64,000 bases of DNA from Microbaculum marinisediminis (GTDB lineage Bacteria; Pseudomonadota; Alphaproteobacteria; Rhizobiales; Tepidamorphaceae): NCBI RefSeq assembly GCF_025397915.1, contig NZ_JALIDZ010000002.1, forward strand, positions 434,001 to 498,000, in the 5' to 3' direction. The notes under the pieces were generated by a model. It was not told where the DNA came from, did not search any database, and worked only from the letters and a program-made list of their open reading frames with translations. The translations under genes were made by a program, and so were the position numbers. Below, one piece after another: positions 18,421 through 27,589 of this stretch; the first letter of the stretch is position 1, and every line of letters begins with the position of its first letter.

Positions 18421-19197
18421 TCAGTCGTCATAGCTGTGCCCCGCGCGCAGCCCCTCGCGGACGCGGTGGGCGATCTTCAAGAATTCCGGGGTCTCGCGGA
18501 TATCCAGCGTGCGATCGCGCGGCAGGTTGGACTCGATGACTTCGTGGACGCGGCCGGGCCGCGGCGACATCACCACGATGCGCGACGACAGGAACACCGC
18601 CTCGGGGATCGAGTGGGTGACGAAGATCACCGTCTTGCCGGTCTTGTCCCAAAGCTGCAGCAGCTGCTCGTTGAGGTGGTCGCGGACGATCTCGTCGAGG
18701 GCGCCGAAGGGCTCGTCCATCAGCAGGAGATCCGGCTCGACGGCGAGCGCACGGGCGATCGAGGCGCGCTGCTGCATGCCGCCCGACAGTTGCCAGGGGA
18801 ACTTGCGCTCGAAGCCGGTGAGGTTCACCAGCGCCAGGTTCTTGTCGATGCGTGCCTGCTGCTCGGCCTTCGACAGGCCCATGATCTCCAGCGGCAGGGC
18901 GACGTTGCGGGCGATGGTGCGCCAGGGATAGAGGGCGGCGGCCTGGAACACGTAGCCGTAGGCGCGACTGCGGCGGGCTTCGTCCGGCGATACACCGTTG
19001 ACGGTGATCGCGCCCGACGTCGGCTGTTCCAGATCGGCGATGACGCGCAGCAGCGTGGTCTTGCCGCAACCGGACGGGCCGATGAAGGAGACGAACTCAC
19101 CGCGCTCGACGGTGAGGTCGATCTCCGACAGGGCGTGAACCGGACCGTCGTTTGTCTGGAACGTCAGACTGAGGTTTTTCGCTGCTACGACCGACAT
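18421..19197 (-). CDS. ABC transporter ATP-binding protein (NMT1-type importer)
   Basis: 258 residues with all nucleotide-binding motifs: Walker A at 40-47 (GPSGCGKT), signature LSGGMQQR, Walker B LLLMDEPFGALDE, and switch His in FVTHSIPEAVFLSSR. The architecture matches SsuB/TauB/ThiZ ATPases, which drive small-ring-compound and sulfonate importers. It is read with the two downstream permease genes and the binding protein. The small membrane protein gene lies just upstream. Confidence 0.92.
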   Translation of the reverse strand: MSVVAAKNLSLTFQTNDGPVHALSEIDLTVERGEFVSFIGPSGCGKTTLLRVIADLEQPTSGAITVNGVSPDEARRSRAYGYVFQAAALYPWRTIARNVALPLEIMGLSKAEQQARIDKNLALVNLTGFERKFPWQLSGGMQQRASIARALAVEPDLLLMDEPFGALDEIVRDHLNEQLLQLWDKTGKTVIFVTHSIPEAVFLSSRIVVMSPRPGRVHEVIESNLPRDRTLDIRETPEFLKIAHRVREGLRAGHSYDD

Positions 19198-19246
19198 AGG
19201 GTTCTCTAGGCTCTCACTCCGGAGCGATTAGCGCACGGCGGTTTCA

Positions 19247-19717
19247 TCAGGTTCGCACCGCCTTGTGCGGCTGCCAGATCCAGACGCTCACGAGCACGGT
19301 CGTGACGAAACACAGGGCGTAGTGCCATCGCTCCATCTGCATATCGCCGCCGAGCGACCTCAGGGAGTTGTCGAGGCTGCTGACGGCAAACCAGAGGCCG
19401 AAGGCGAGCGCGACAGGCGTTGCGATCACGGCGACGACCTCCGGTCTGTAGCCGAAAGCACGGAAAAGCAGGATAGCGAGACCAGCGAACGGGAACGCTA
19501 TCAGGAATGATGGCAGTCCCAGGAAGATGGCCGCAAGGACGGTGAACATCCCCATCGCGATGATGAATCCGATGATCTTCGTCCCCTCCGGCCGCTCGCC
19601 GAAAGCAAACCCCACAACGATCAGTTCGATGAACAGAAACGCGAGGCTCAACAGCAGGATCTGAAGGCTGTTGAGCCAGATGCGCGGCCGCTTTCGAGGT
19701 TCACCGGTCGCCTGCAC
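19247..19717 (-). CDS. Uncharacterised polytopic membrane protein in the pyrimidine operon
   Basis: 156 residues, family not recognised. A short basic N-terminus (QATGEPRKRPR) is followed by four to five hydrophobic segments: about 16-40, 46-67, 70-88, 93-111 and 133-148, then a short basic tail. No catalytic or metal motif stands out. The start is 3 bp from the dihydropyrimidinase stop and the gene precedes the ATPase, so it is surely cotranscribed. It could assist substrate permeation or product export, but this is only positional. Real gene status is supported by tight spacing and clean hydrophobic periodicity. Confidence 0.75.
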   Translation of the reverse strand: MQATGEPRKRPRIWLNSLQILLLSLAFLFIELIVVGFAFGERPEGTKIIGFIIAMGMFTVLAAIFLGLPSFLIAFPFAGLAILLFRAFGYRPEVVAVIATPVALAFGLWFAVSSLDNSLRSLGGDMQMERWHYALCFVTTVLVSVWIWQPHKAVRT

Positions 19718-19720
19718 CGA

Positions 19721-21175
19721 TCACACCCCGCTCGCCGGGATGCCGGAGCGCTCGACCTTGCGCGGCGACGTGATCTCCTTCCAGGTCGACAGCGCCTTGT
19801 TGACCGCCTGGAACGGCTCGCGGGCGACAAACTCGCCGTGGCCCTCCCGCGTCTTCACCTCGCCGTCGACGATGGAGACGAGGCCGCGGCTCAGGACATA
19901 GCGCGGCAGTCCCTTCACGTGCTTGCCTTCGAAGACATTGTAGTCGATCGCCGACTGCTGCGTCTTGGACGAAATCGTCTTCTCCTTCGACGGATCCCAG
20001 ACGACGATGTCGGCGTCGGAGCCGACCAGGATCGCGCCCTTCCTCGGGTAGGTGTTGAGGATCTTGGCGATATTAGTCGAGGTGACGGCGACGAACTCGT
20101 TCATGGTGAGCCGACCGGTATTGACGCCGTGCGTCCACAGCATCGGCATGCGGTCCTCGAGGCCGCCGGTGCCGTTCGGGATCCTGGTGAAGTCGCCGAC
20201 GCCGTAGCGCTTCTGCTCGGTGGTGAAGGCGCAATGGTCGGTCGCCACGCAGGACAGCGACCCGGCCTGCAGGCCGGCCCACAGCGAGTCCTGGTGCTTC
20301 TTGTTGCGGAACGGCGGCGACATCACCCGGCGGGCGGCGTGATCCCAGTCGGGATTGGCGTATTCGCTCTCATCCAGGGTGAGGTGCTGGATCAGCGGCT
20401 CGCCGTAGGCGCGGATGCCGTTCTGGCGGGCGCGCCGGATCGCCTCGTGCGCCTGCTCGCAGCTCGTATGGACGATGTAGACCGGCACGCCGGCCATGTC
20501 GGCGATCATGATGGCGCGGTTGGTCGCCTCGCCCTCCACTTCTGCCGGCCGCGAATAGGCGTGCGCCTCGGGGCCGTTGTTGCCCTCGGCCAGCAGCTTG
20601 GCCTGGAGCTGGGCGACGACGTCGCCGTTCTCGGCGTGGACGAGCGGCAGCGCGCCCAGTTCGGCGCAGCGCTGGAAGGAGGCGAACATCTCGTCGTCGT
20701 CCACCATCAGCGCGCCCTTGTACGCCATGAAATGCTTGAAGGTGTTGATGCCCTTCTCGCGGACGACCGTCTCCATCTCGTTGAAGACCTGCTCACCCCA
20801 CCACGTGATGGCCATGTGGTAGGAGTAGTCGCAATTGGCGCGGCCCGACTTGTTGTGCCACATCGACAGGGCGTCGAGCAGCGACTGGTCGGGCGACGGC
20901 AGCGCGAAGTCGACCACCATCGTCGTGCCGCCGGCGAGCGCGGCGCGCGTGCCGCTCTCGAAGTCGTCGGAGGAATAGGTGCCCATGAAGGGCATCTCGA
21001 GATGGGTGTGCGGATCGATGCCGCCCGGCATCACGTAGCAGCCGGTCGCATCGAGCGTCTCGTCACCGGAAAGGCCCTTGCCGATCGCGGCGACCCTGCC
21101 GTTCTCGATCGCGACATCGGCCTCGTAGGTCAAATCGGCCGTGACGACCGTTCCGCCCTTGATCACTGTCGACAT
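19721..21175 (-). CDS. hydA: Dihydropyrimidinase (D-hydantoinase)
   Basis: 484 residues, standard length. It hydrolyses 5,6-dihydrouracil or dihydrothymine to N-carbamoyl-beta-amino acids, the second step of reductive pyrimidine degradation. The binuclear zinc site is complete: His56 and His58 (GGIDPHTHLE), carboxylated Lys153 (HFMAYKGALM), His in LVHAENGD, His in YIVHTSCEQA, and Asp in CVATDHCAFT. Third in the operon after the semialdehyde dehydrogenase and beta-ureidopropionase genes. The pathway partners PreA/PreT are encoded 7 kb away on the same strand. Confidence 0.95.
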   Translation of the reverse strand: MSTVIKGGTVVTADLTYEADVAIENGRVAAIGKGLSGDETLDATGCYVMPGGIDPHTHLEMPFMGTYSSDDFESGTRAALAGGTTMVVDFALPSPDQSLLDALSMWHNKSGRANCDYSYHMAITWWGEQVFNEMETVVREKGINTFKHFMAYKGALMVDDDEMFASFQRCAELGALPLVHAENGDVVAQLQAKLLAEGNNGPEAHAYSRPAEVEGEATNRAIMIADMAGVPVYIVHTSCEQAHEAIRRARQNGIRAYGEPLIQHLTLDESEYANPDWDHAARRVMSPPFRNKKHQDSLWAGLQAGSLSCVATDHCAFTTEQKRYGVGDFTRIPNGTGGLEDRMPMLWTHGVNTGRLTMNEFVAVTSTNIAKILNTYPRKGAILVGSDADIVVWDPSKEKTISSKTQQSAIDYNVFEGKHVKGLPRYVLSRGLVSIVDGEVKTREGHGEFVAREPFQAVNKALSTWKEITSPRKVERSGIPASGV

Positions 21176-21292
21176 AGCCTGCTCCCGTCGTTCTTGACTT
21201 CCGTTCGCTTTCGCGTCCCCGCCCCCGGCTTCGTGCCTCGGGCGTCCGTTAATTGAAATACCCTGCTCTCCGTGCGGCGCACGGACGGTCCT

Positions 21293-22543
21293 TCACTCCA
21301 CGATCTCCGCCGTCTCCACCACCGCGTGGAACAGGACGTCGGCGCCGGCGGTGGCCCATTCCAGCGAAATATCCTCGTCCTCGTTGTGGCTGATGCCGTC
21401 GACGCAGGGCGTGAACACCATCGAGGTCGGCGCCACGCGGGCGATGTAGCAGGCGTCGTGGCCGGCGCCCGAGACGATGTCGCGGTGCTTGTAGCCAAGC
21501 CGCTCGGCGGCGTTGCGCACCGCGGCGACGCACGTGTCGTCGAAGGCGACGGGCGCGTAGTAGAAGACCTCCTGGGTCTTCTCGGTCAGCTTGTGCTCGG
21601 CGCAGACCTCGGCGATCTTCGCCTTCAGGGCGTCGGCCATGCCGAGCAGCACCGTGTCGTCGGGGTGGCGGAAATCGACGGTCATCGACACCGCGCCGGG
21701 AATGACGTTGCGCGAGCCGGGATAGGGCTCCAGCACGCCGACCGTTCCGACCGCGTGCGGGGCATTGGCAAGGGCGATCTCGTTGACCGCCTGCACGAGC
21801 TTCGCCGCGCCGACGAGGGCATCCTTGCGGCGGGGCATCGGCGTGGTGCCGGCATGGCTTTCGAAACCGGTCAGCTTGACGTCGAACCAGCGCTGGCCCT
21901 GGCCGTGGGTGACGACGCCGACATCGTACTCCTCGGCCTCGAGGATCGGACCCTGCTCGATGTGCAGCTCGAAGAAGGCCTTGAGCGGCCGCGTGCCGAC
22001 TGTCTCGTCGCCGACGAAACCGATGCGCTTCAGTTCGTCGCCGAGCGCCTTGCCGTCGCGATCGGTGAGCGCATAGGCCTCTTCCTGGCTGTAGACGCCG
22101 GCGAAGACGCCGGACGAGATCATCGCCGGTGCGAAGCGCGAGCCTTCCTCGTTGGTCCAGTCGACGACCTCGATGGGATGCTTCGTCCTGATCCCCATGT
22201 CGTTGAGCGAACGCAGGATCTCCAGGCCGGCCAGAACGCCCAGGACGCCGTCGAACTTGCCGCCGGTCGGCTGGGTGTCGAGATGGCTGCCGACCATTAC
22301 CGGCGGCAGCGAGGGATCGGTTCCTTCGCGGCGGGCGAAGATGTTGCCCATCGAGTCGACGGCGGTCGTGCAGCCGGCGCCCTCGCACCAGGAGATGAAC
22401 AGCTCGCGCGCCTTCTTGTCGTCGTCGGTAAGCGTCAGGCGGTTGTTGCCGCCGCGCGCACCGGGGCCGATCTTGGCCATCTCCATGAGCGAGTCCCAGA
22501 GGCGCTCGCCGTTGATCCTGAGATTGTCCGCCGGACTTGTCAT
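21293..22543 (-). CDS. Zn-dependent beta-ureidopropionase / N-carbamoyl amino acid hydrolase
   Basis: 416 residues from the ATG at 22543; a longer reading frame upstream overlaps the next gene and is not real. M20 peptidase-family amidohydrolase with metal motifs GSHLDTQPTGGKFDG, TNEEGSRFAPAM, ELHIEQGPILE, and C-terminal GISHNEDED. With dihydropyrimidinase it would cleave N-carbamoyl-beta-alanine (or -aminoisobutyrate) to the beta-amino acid, CO2 and ammonia. This family (AmaB/HyuC/PydC-like) also acts on N-carbamoyl-L-amino acids; operon context favours the pyrimidine role. Confidence 0.92.
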   Translation of the reverse strand: MTSPADNLRINGERLWDSLMEMAKIGPGARGGNNRLTLTDDDKKARELFISWCEGAGCTTAVDSMGNIFARREGTDPSLPPVMVGSHLDTQPTGGKFDGVLGVLAGLEILRSLNDMGIRTKHPIEVVDWTNEEGSRFAPAMISSGVFAGVYSQEEAYALTDRDGKALGDELKRIGFVGDETVGTRPLKAFFELHIEQGPILEAEEYDVGVVTHGQGQRWFDVKLTGFESHAGTTPMPRRKDALVGAAKLVQAVNEIALANAPHAVGTVGVLEPYPGSRNVIPGAVSMTVDFRHPDDTVLLGMADALKAKIAEVCAEHKLTEKTQEVFYYAPVAFDDTCVAAVRNAAERLGYKHRDIVSGAGHDACYIARVAPTSMVFTPCVDGISHNEDEDISLEWATAGADVLFHAVVETAEIVE

Positions 22544-22602
22544 TGTCCCTGTCGCTCCCTTTTCAGATCCGTTGGCGCCCGGTGCCTCGCTGACGTTCCA
22601 GA

Positions 22603-24099
<1,497 letters not shown>

Positions 24100-24342
24100 G
24101 GACTCCTCCCTCACCTGTCCGGCCTGACCTAATCCGGCGGGAGAATTCCGGTATTCGCCTTATTTTGCCGGCGTGGGCGGGCCGCGATCGGCCCGGGCAC
24201 CGCTGAACCGGCCTTTCCGGTCATGCGCCCCTCAAGCGCGGCGCCGGAACAAGCGATTTACCAGAGATTTCCCCCTTCTTCTTGACCGTCTTCTTGGCGA
24301 TCCGAACGGTTTTATTGCCATTCCGCTTTAAATCTGCCAAAG

Positions 24343-24358
24343 TTGACTAAATGGTCAG
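24343..24358. promoter_or_regulatory. RutR-type box 1
   Basis: TTGACTA-AA-TGGTCAG matches the E. coli RutR consensus TTGACCA-NN-TGGTCAA in 12 of 14 defined positions. Lies in the mmsA/TetR divergent region. Confidence 0.7.
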
Positions 24359-24377
24359 GTTCAAACGCTAGGATGAC

Positions 24378-24393
24378 TTGACCATTTGGTCAA
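24378..24393. promoter_or_regulatory. RutR-type box 2, perfect consensus
   Basis: TTGACCA-TT-TGGTCAA matches the E. coli RutR consensus at every defined position, and symmetry extends one more base pair each side (24377-24394). It sits 30 bp upstream of the TetR-1 start. Confidence 0.88.
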
Positions 24394-24423
24394 GGCAAAA
24401 AATCAGGCTTGGGGACGGTGCGG

Positions 24424-25116
24424 ATGCCCAGCGAAGCGGCACGCGGAGCGACCGGGGCTCGGCAGGATGGCCGGACCGGAATCCGGCAGGAAAACGAGGC
24501 CGCGATCCTGAAGGCCGCCGAGGAAGTCTTCGCCGAATACGGCTTCAAGGGCGCCACCACCGCGATGATCGCCGAGCGCGCCGGTCTCCCCAAGGCGAAC
24601 CTGCACTATTACTTCCCCACCAAGCTCGCGCTCTACCGCCGCGTGGTCGACGACATTTTCAACATCTGGCTCAAGTCGGCCAACTCATTCGACGAAAGCG
24701 ACGATCCGGTGGAGGCGCTGACCCGCTACATCAACGAGAAGATGGACATCTCGCGTGCCCATCCGATGGGCTCGAAGGTCTGGGCCAACGAGATCATCCA
24801 CAAGGCGCCGGTCATCCAGGACTATCTGGAGACGACGCTGCGCGACTGGACCGACTCCCGCGCCGCCGTGATCCGGCGCTGGATCGCCGAGGGAAAGATC
24901 GCGCCGATCAACCCGGAATACCTGCTCTACATGATCTGGGCGACGACCCAGCACTATGCCGACTTCGGCCATCAGATCGCCACGCTGAACGACGGCGAAC
25001 CGCTATCGGACGACCAGTTCGAAGAGGCCAAGCGCAACGTCGTCGAGATCATCCTGCGCGGTATCGGGGCATCCTCCCAGGCAACGAAGCAGCCGGCAAT
25101 CCGCTCGCTGGCGTAG
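24424..25116 (+). CDS. RutR-like TetR-family regulator (paralogue 1)
   Basis: 230 residues from the ATG at 24424. Helix-turn-helix at about 28-75 (ILKAAEEVFAEYGFKGATTAMI, then HYYFPTKLALYRRVV). The C-terminal domain is of the RutR/YcdC type, with YLLYMIWATTQHYADF, a segment near-identical in E. coli RutR. RutR senses uracil or thymine and controls pyrimidine use. The gene lies directly downstream of two RutR boxes and is divergent from mmsA. Its N-terminal 20 residues are low complexity. Whether it or the second copy binds uracil is unresolved. Confidence 0.87.
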   Translation: MPSEAARGATGARQDGRTGIRQENEAAILKAAEEVFAEYGFKGATTAMIAERAGLPKANLHYYFPTKLALYRRVVDDIFNIWLKSANSFDESDDPVEALTRYINEKMDISRAHPMGSKVWANEIIHKAPVIQDYLETTLRDWTDSRAAVIRRWIAEGKIAPINPEYLLYMIWATTQHYADFGHQIATLNDGEPLSDDQFEEAKRNVVEIILRGIGASSQATKQPAIRSLA

Positions 25117-25371
25117 GCCTCTGGCCGGCCGCAGTACCGACATCGCCGGCCAGGCCCGCGCAAGACGCGAGAGACTCGGATATGCTTGACCGCCAGAGTG
25201 TCGTTGCCCGGTGCGCGCCCGGTAAATCGGCGTCCCGCGTCCGCGGATCATCGGCTAGGATCGACGCGCGCGACATCGTGAGCGGAGCAGGAATTCGCGG
25301 CGCCAGTACGTGCCGGGCAACCGACCAGAGGCCAGGAGGAACGTGATGCAGGCGCGGGCGGAGACGGGCGA

Positions 25372-26025
25372 ATGAACGCCCCGGTCCCCAATCAGCGCAA
25401 GAAGCCGCGGACGCGGATTCAGGCGATCAACCGCAATATCATCCTGGACGCGGCGCTGGATGCCTTCTCGTCCTACGGCTATCGCGGCGCGACAATCGAC
25501 CAGATCGCCGAGAAGGCCGGCATGTCGAAGCCGAACCTGCTCTACTATTTCCGGCGCAAGGAAGACATCTATCGCGCGGTTCTCGAGGCAACGCTGGCGA
25601 CCTGGCTCGAACCGCTGGAGCATCTCGACGCGGGCGGTGATCCCATCGAGGAAATCGCGAAGTACATCCGACTCAAGCTGCGGATGGCACGCGACATGCC
25701 GCGGGAGTCGCGGTTGTTCAGCAACGAGATCCTGCACGGCGCACCGGCGATCGGCGAGTTCCTGCGCGGCCCGCTGAAGGATCTGGTCGACGCCAAGGCA
25801 AAGGTGATCCGTCGCTGGGTTGACGAAGGGCGGATTACGCCGGTCGATCCGGTCCATCTGATTTTCATGATCTGGGCAACGACCCAGCATTACGCCGATT
25901 TCGACGTGCAGGTGCGCGCCGTGCTTGGCGAGGCCGCCGACGACAAAGCGGGCGACGGCGACCCGACCCTGGCGGCCGAGAAGACCCTCCTGACCATCTT
26001 CTGCGATGGCTTGAGGCCGCGCTAG
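25372..26025 (+). CDS. rutR: RutR orthologue, pyrimidine-responsive TetR regulator
   Basis: 217 residues, the closer match to E. coli RutR (212 residues). Shared stretches as remembered include SKPNLLYYF, EYIRLKL/KYIRLKL, SRLFSNE, HLIFMIWATTQHYADF and the C-terminal GLRPR. Helix-turn-helix at about 25-70 (AFSSYGYRGATIDQIAEKAG). It should bind TTGACCA-NN-TGGTCAA sites in the absence of uracil. Encoded 255 bp after paralogue 1. An 18-bp palindrome, GGCCGCGC-TA-GCGCGGCC (26015-26032), overlaps its stop codon and may form a hairpin. Confidence 0.9.
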   Translation: MNAPVPNQRKKPRTRIQAINRNIILDAALDAFSSYGYRGATIDQIAEKAGMSKPNLLYYFRRKEDIYRAVLEATLATWLEPLEHLDAGGDPIEEIAKYIRLKLRMARDMPRESRLFSNEILHGAPAIGEFLRGPLKDLVDAKAKVIRRWVDEGRITPVDPVHLIFMIWATTQHYADFDVQVRAVLGEAADDKAGDGDPTLAAEKTLLTIFCDGLRPR

Positions 26026-26159
26026 CGCGGCCAGCGTCACCTCACGTGGGGAGCGGCACGTGGGGTGGCCGTGCTCTGCGCCTTCGGCAACTGCCCGCCA
26101 GACCTGGCAGGCCTATACGCGGCCCCCGTTAGCCGTCAATTGGGCGGACCTCAACGCCC

Positions 26160-26759
26160 TTACGTCCAATCTTCCGCAAGCTCCTGCGCCCTGACGAAAG
26201 CGGAGCGTGCCATGCAACGGTCGATATACGCGTCGAAGGCCGGCCGCGGTGCGATCAGGTCGAACAGACGTACCCCGAAGTAAAGACCGGAACCGATCAC
26301 GACATCAGCCGCCGTGAAGCGGTCGCCGAGCAACCACGGACCGTCGCCAACCCCTTCCTCCAGCACGTCGAGAACCTTCGCGTAATTGCCCCAGCCGGCT
26401 TGTGAGGGATTCACGTCGATTCCGAGAACCTTCTCCATAAAGGAGGGCTCGACACAACTTCCGGAAAAGAACAGCCACTGCAGATATCGGCCACGCTCGG
26501 GATCGTGGATCCTCGGAGCGAGTTCGGCCTCGGGAAACCGGTCGGCAAGATAAGCGCAGATCGCCCCGGTTTCGGCAATGCGTGCTTCGCCGTCGACAAG
26601 TGCCGGCACCTTCTCCATCGGATTGATCGCATGATATTCGGGCGTGTGCTGTGCTCCGCCCCGGATATCGACCAGCACCCGCTCGTAGCGCGCTCCGCAT
26701 TCCTCCAACATCCAAACGGCCTGGACCGACCGCGTTTGTGGCGCGCCATACAGCTTCAT
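26160..26759 (-). CDS. gst: Glutathione S-transferase family protein
   Basis: 199 residues from the ATG at 26759 (MKLYGAPQTRSVQAVW). Thioredoxin-like N-terminal domain with the cis-Pro/glutathione loop NPMEKVPAL and ETGAICAYLADRFP, then an all-helical C-terminal domain (LLGDRFTAADVVIGSGL). The catalytic residue is probably the Ser/Thr near residue 8-9 or Ser10. Last of a minus-strand set with LysE, PreA and PreT; no specific pathway link is evident. Substrate unknown. Confidence 0.87.
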   Translation of the reverse strand: MKLYGAPQTRSVQAVWMLEECGARYERVLVDIRGGAQHTPEYHAINPMEKVPALVDGEARIAETGAICAYLADRFPEAELAPRIHDPERGRYLQWLFFSGSCVEPSFMEKVLGIDVNPSQAGWGNYAKVLDVLEEGVGDGPWLLGDRFTAADVVIGSGLYFGVRLFDLIAPRPAFDAYIDRCMARSAFVRAQELAEDWT

Positions 26760-26833
26760 CGGGATACGCTCCTGCGAGAGGGAAGCGCACCCTACTGCCA
26801 CGACATGAACATTTCAAGAACATCTGACTGCCG

Positions 26834-27436
26834 TCAAAGCAGGACCGACAGGGCAAATGAGGCAATCAACAATCCGGCGAAGACGATATTGAGCACACGG
26901 CCGGCTTTCGGGCGCCGCAGTAGTCCCGCAAGCCCGGCACCGAACAACAGCCAGACCGAATTGGCGGCGACGATGACGAATGAGAGCACGGCGACCTTGA
27001 TGACCGCATCCTCAAGCGGTCTGCCGTCCACGAGCACGCTGCTCGAATAGACAGCGCCGATGGCGGCGTAGGCTTTCGGATTCGCGATCGCCAGCAGAAG
27101 GCCACCGAAGATGGACGGCGCCTCGTCATCGTGTGCGGCCTGCGTCGGCGGCGGGGCGGTTGCGATCTTCCAGGCGAGATAGAGGATATAGGCGCCCGCC
27201 ACCGCGACGATCATCGGCGTGACGCCCGGCACCGAAAGGACGAGCCCGGTGACTCCGGTCGAGACGATCAGGAGCACGCCGGCGGTGCCGATACAGATCC
27301 CGCACAGGTAGGGCACGACCGGGCGAATGCCGAACGCGGCCCCCGAGGCGGCGAGGCTCATGGTGGCCGGACCGGGACTGCCCATTAGCAGAACGGCGGC
27401 GACCAGCATCGCGATGACGGCGGAAATCGGCGGCAC
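26834..27436 (-). CDS. LysE/RhtB-family amino-acid or metabolite exporter
   Basis: 200 residues, six hydrophobic segments, with the LysE-family N-terminal signature LLMGSPGPATMSLAASGAAFG and LAIANPKAYAAIGAV. Such inner-membrane exporters efflux amino acids or related compounds. Position after PreA could link it to export of beta-alanine or another intermediate, but that is inference. It is separated from preA by 153 bp with a hairpin, so expression may be independent. Confidence 0.86.
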   Translation of the reverse strand: MPPISAVIAMLVAAVLLMGSPGPATMSLAASGAAFGIRPVVPYLCGICIGTAGVLLIVSTGVTGLVLSVPGVTPMIVAVAGAYILYLAWKIATAPPPTQAAHDDEAPSIFGGLLLAIANPKAYAAIGAVYSSSVLVDGRPLEDAVIKVAVLSFVIVAANSVWLLFGAGLAGLLRRPKAGRVLNIVFAGLLIASFALSVLL

Positions 27437-27552
27437 AGGGTCCCCGAACGAAAGGCGGCGCCACGGAACCGATCCGCGACGGCACGAGGCGACGTGCCGT
27501 CAAGGAAAACACGGGACTGGCCCCGTGTCTTCGATATTCGTCTTGAACAATA

Positions 27553-27575
27553 ATGCCCGGGACCAGCCCGGGCAT
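27553..27575 (-). terminator. Hairpin downstream of preA
   Basis: Perfect 9-bp stem ATGCCCGGG / CCCGGGCAT with 5-base loop, 15 bp past the preA stop. The core is also part of the dispersed palindromic repeat family of this window, so it may be a repeat that doubles as terminator. Confidence 0.6.
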
Positions 27576-27589
27576 AACGTGCTGGTTCG

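Larger units (their letters stand above)
24100..24423. other. Divergent regulatory region mmsA / TetR-1
   Basis: 324 bp without a gene. The mmsA half is GC-rich; the TetR-proximal 130 bp is A/T-richer and contains two RutR-type inverted repeats 34 bp apart. It should hold both divergent promoters. Confidence 0.7.

Noticed and set aside
26015-26032. Palindrome at the rutR stop codon as an operator
   Set aside because: It lies at the gene end over coding bases and has no link to a promoter; a hairpin role is more likely.
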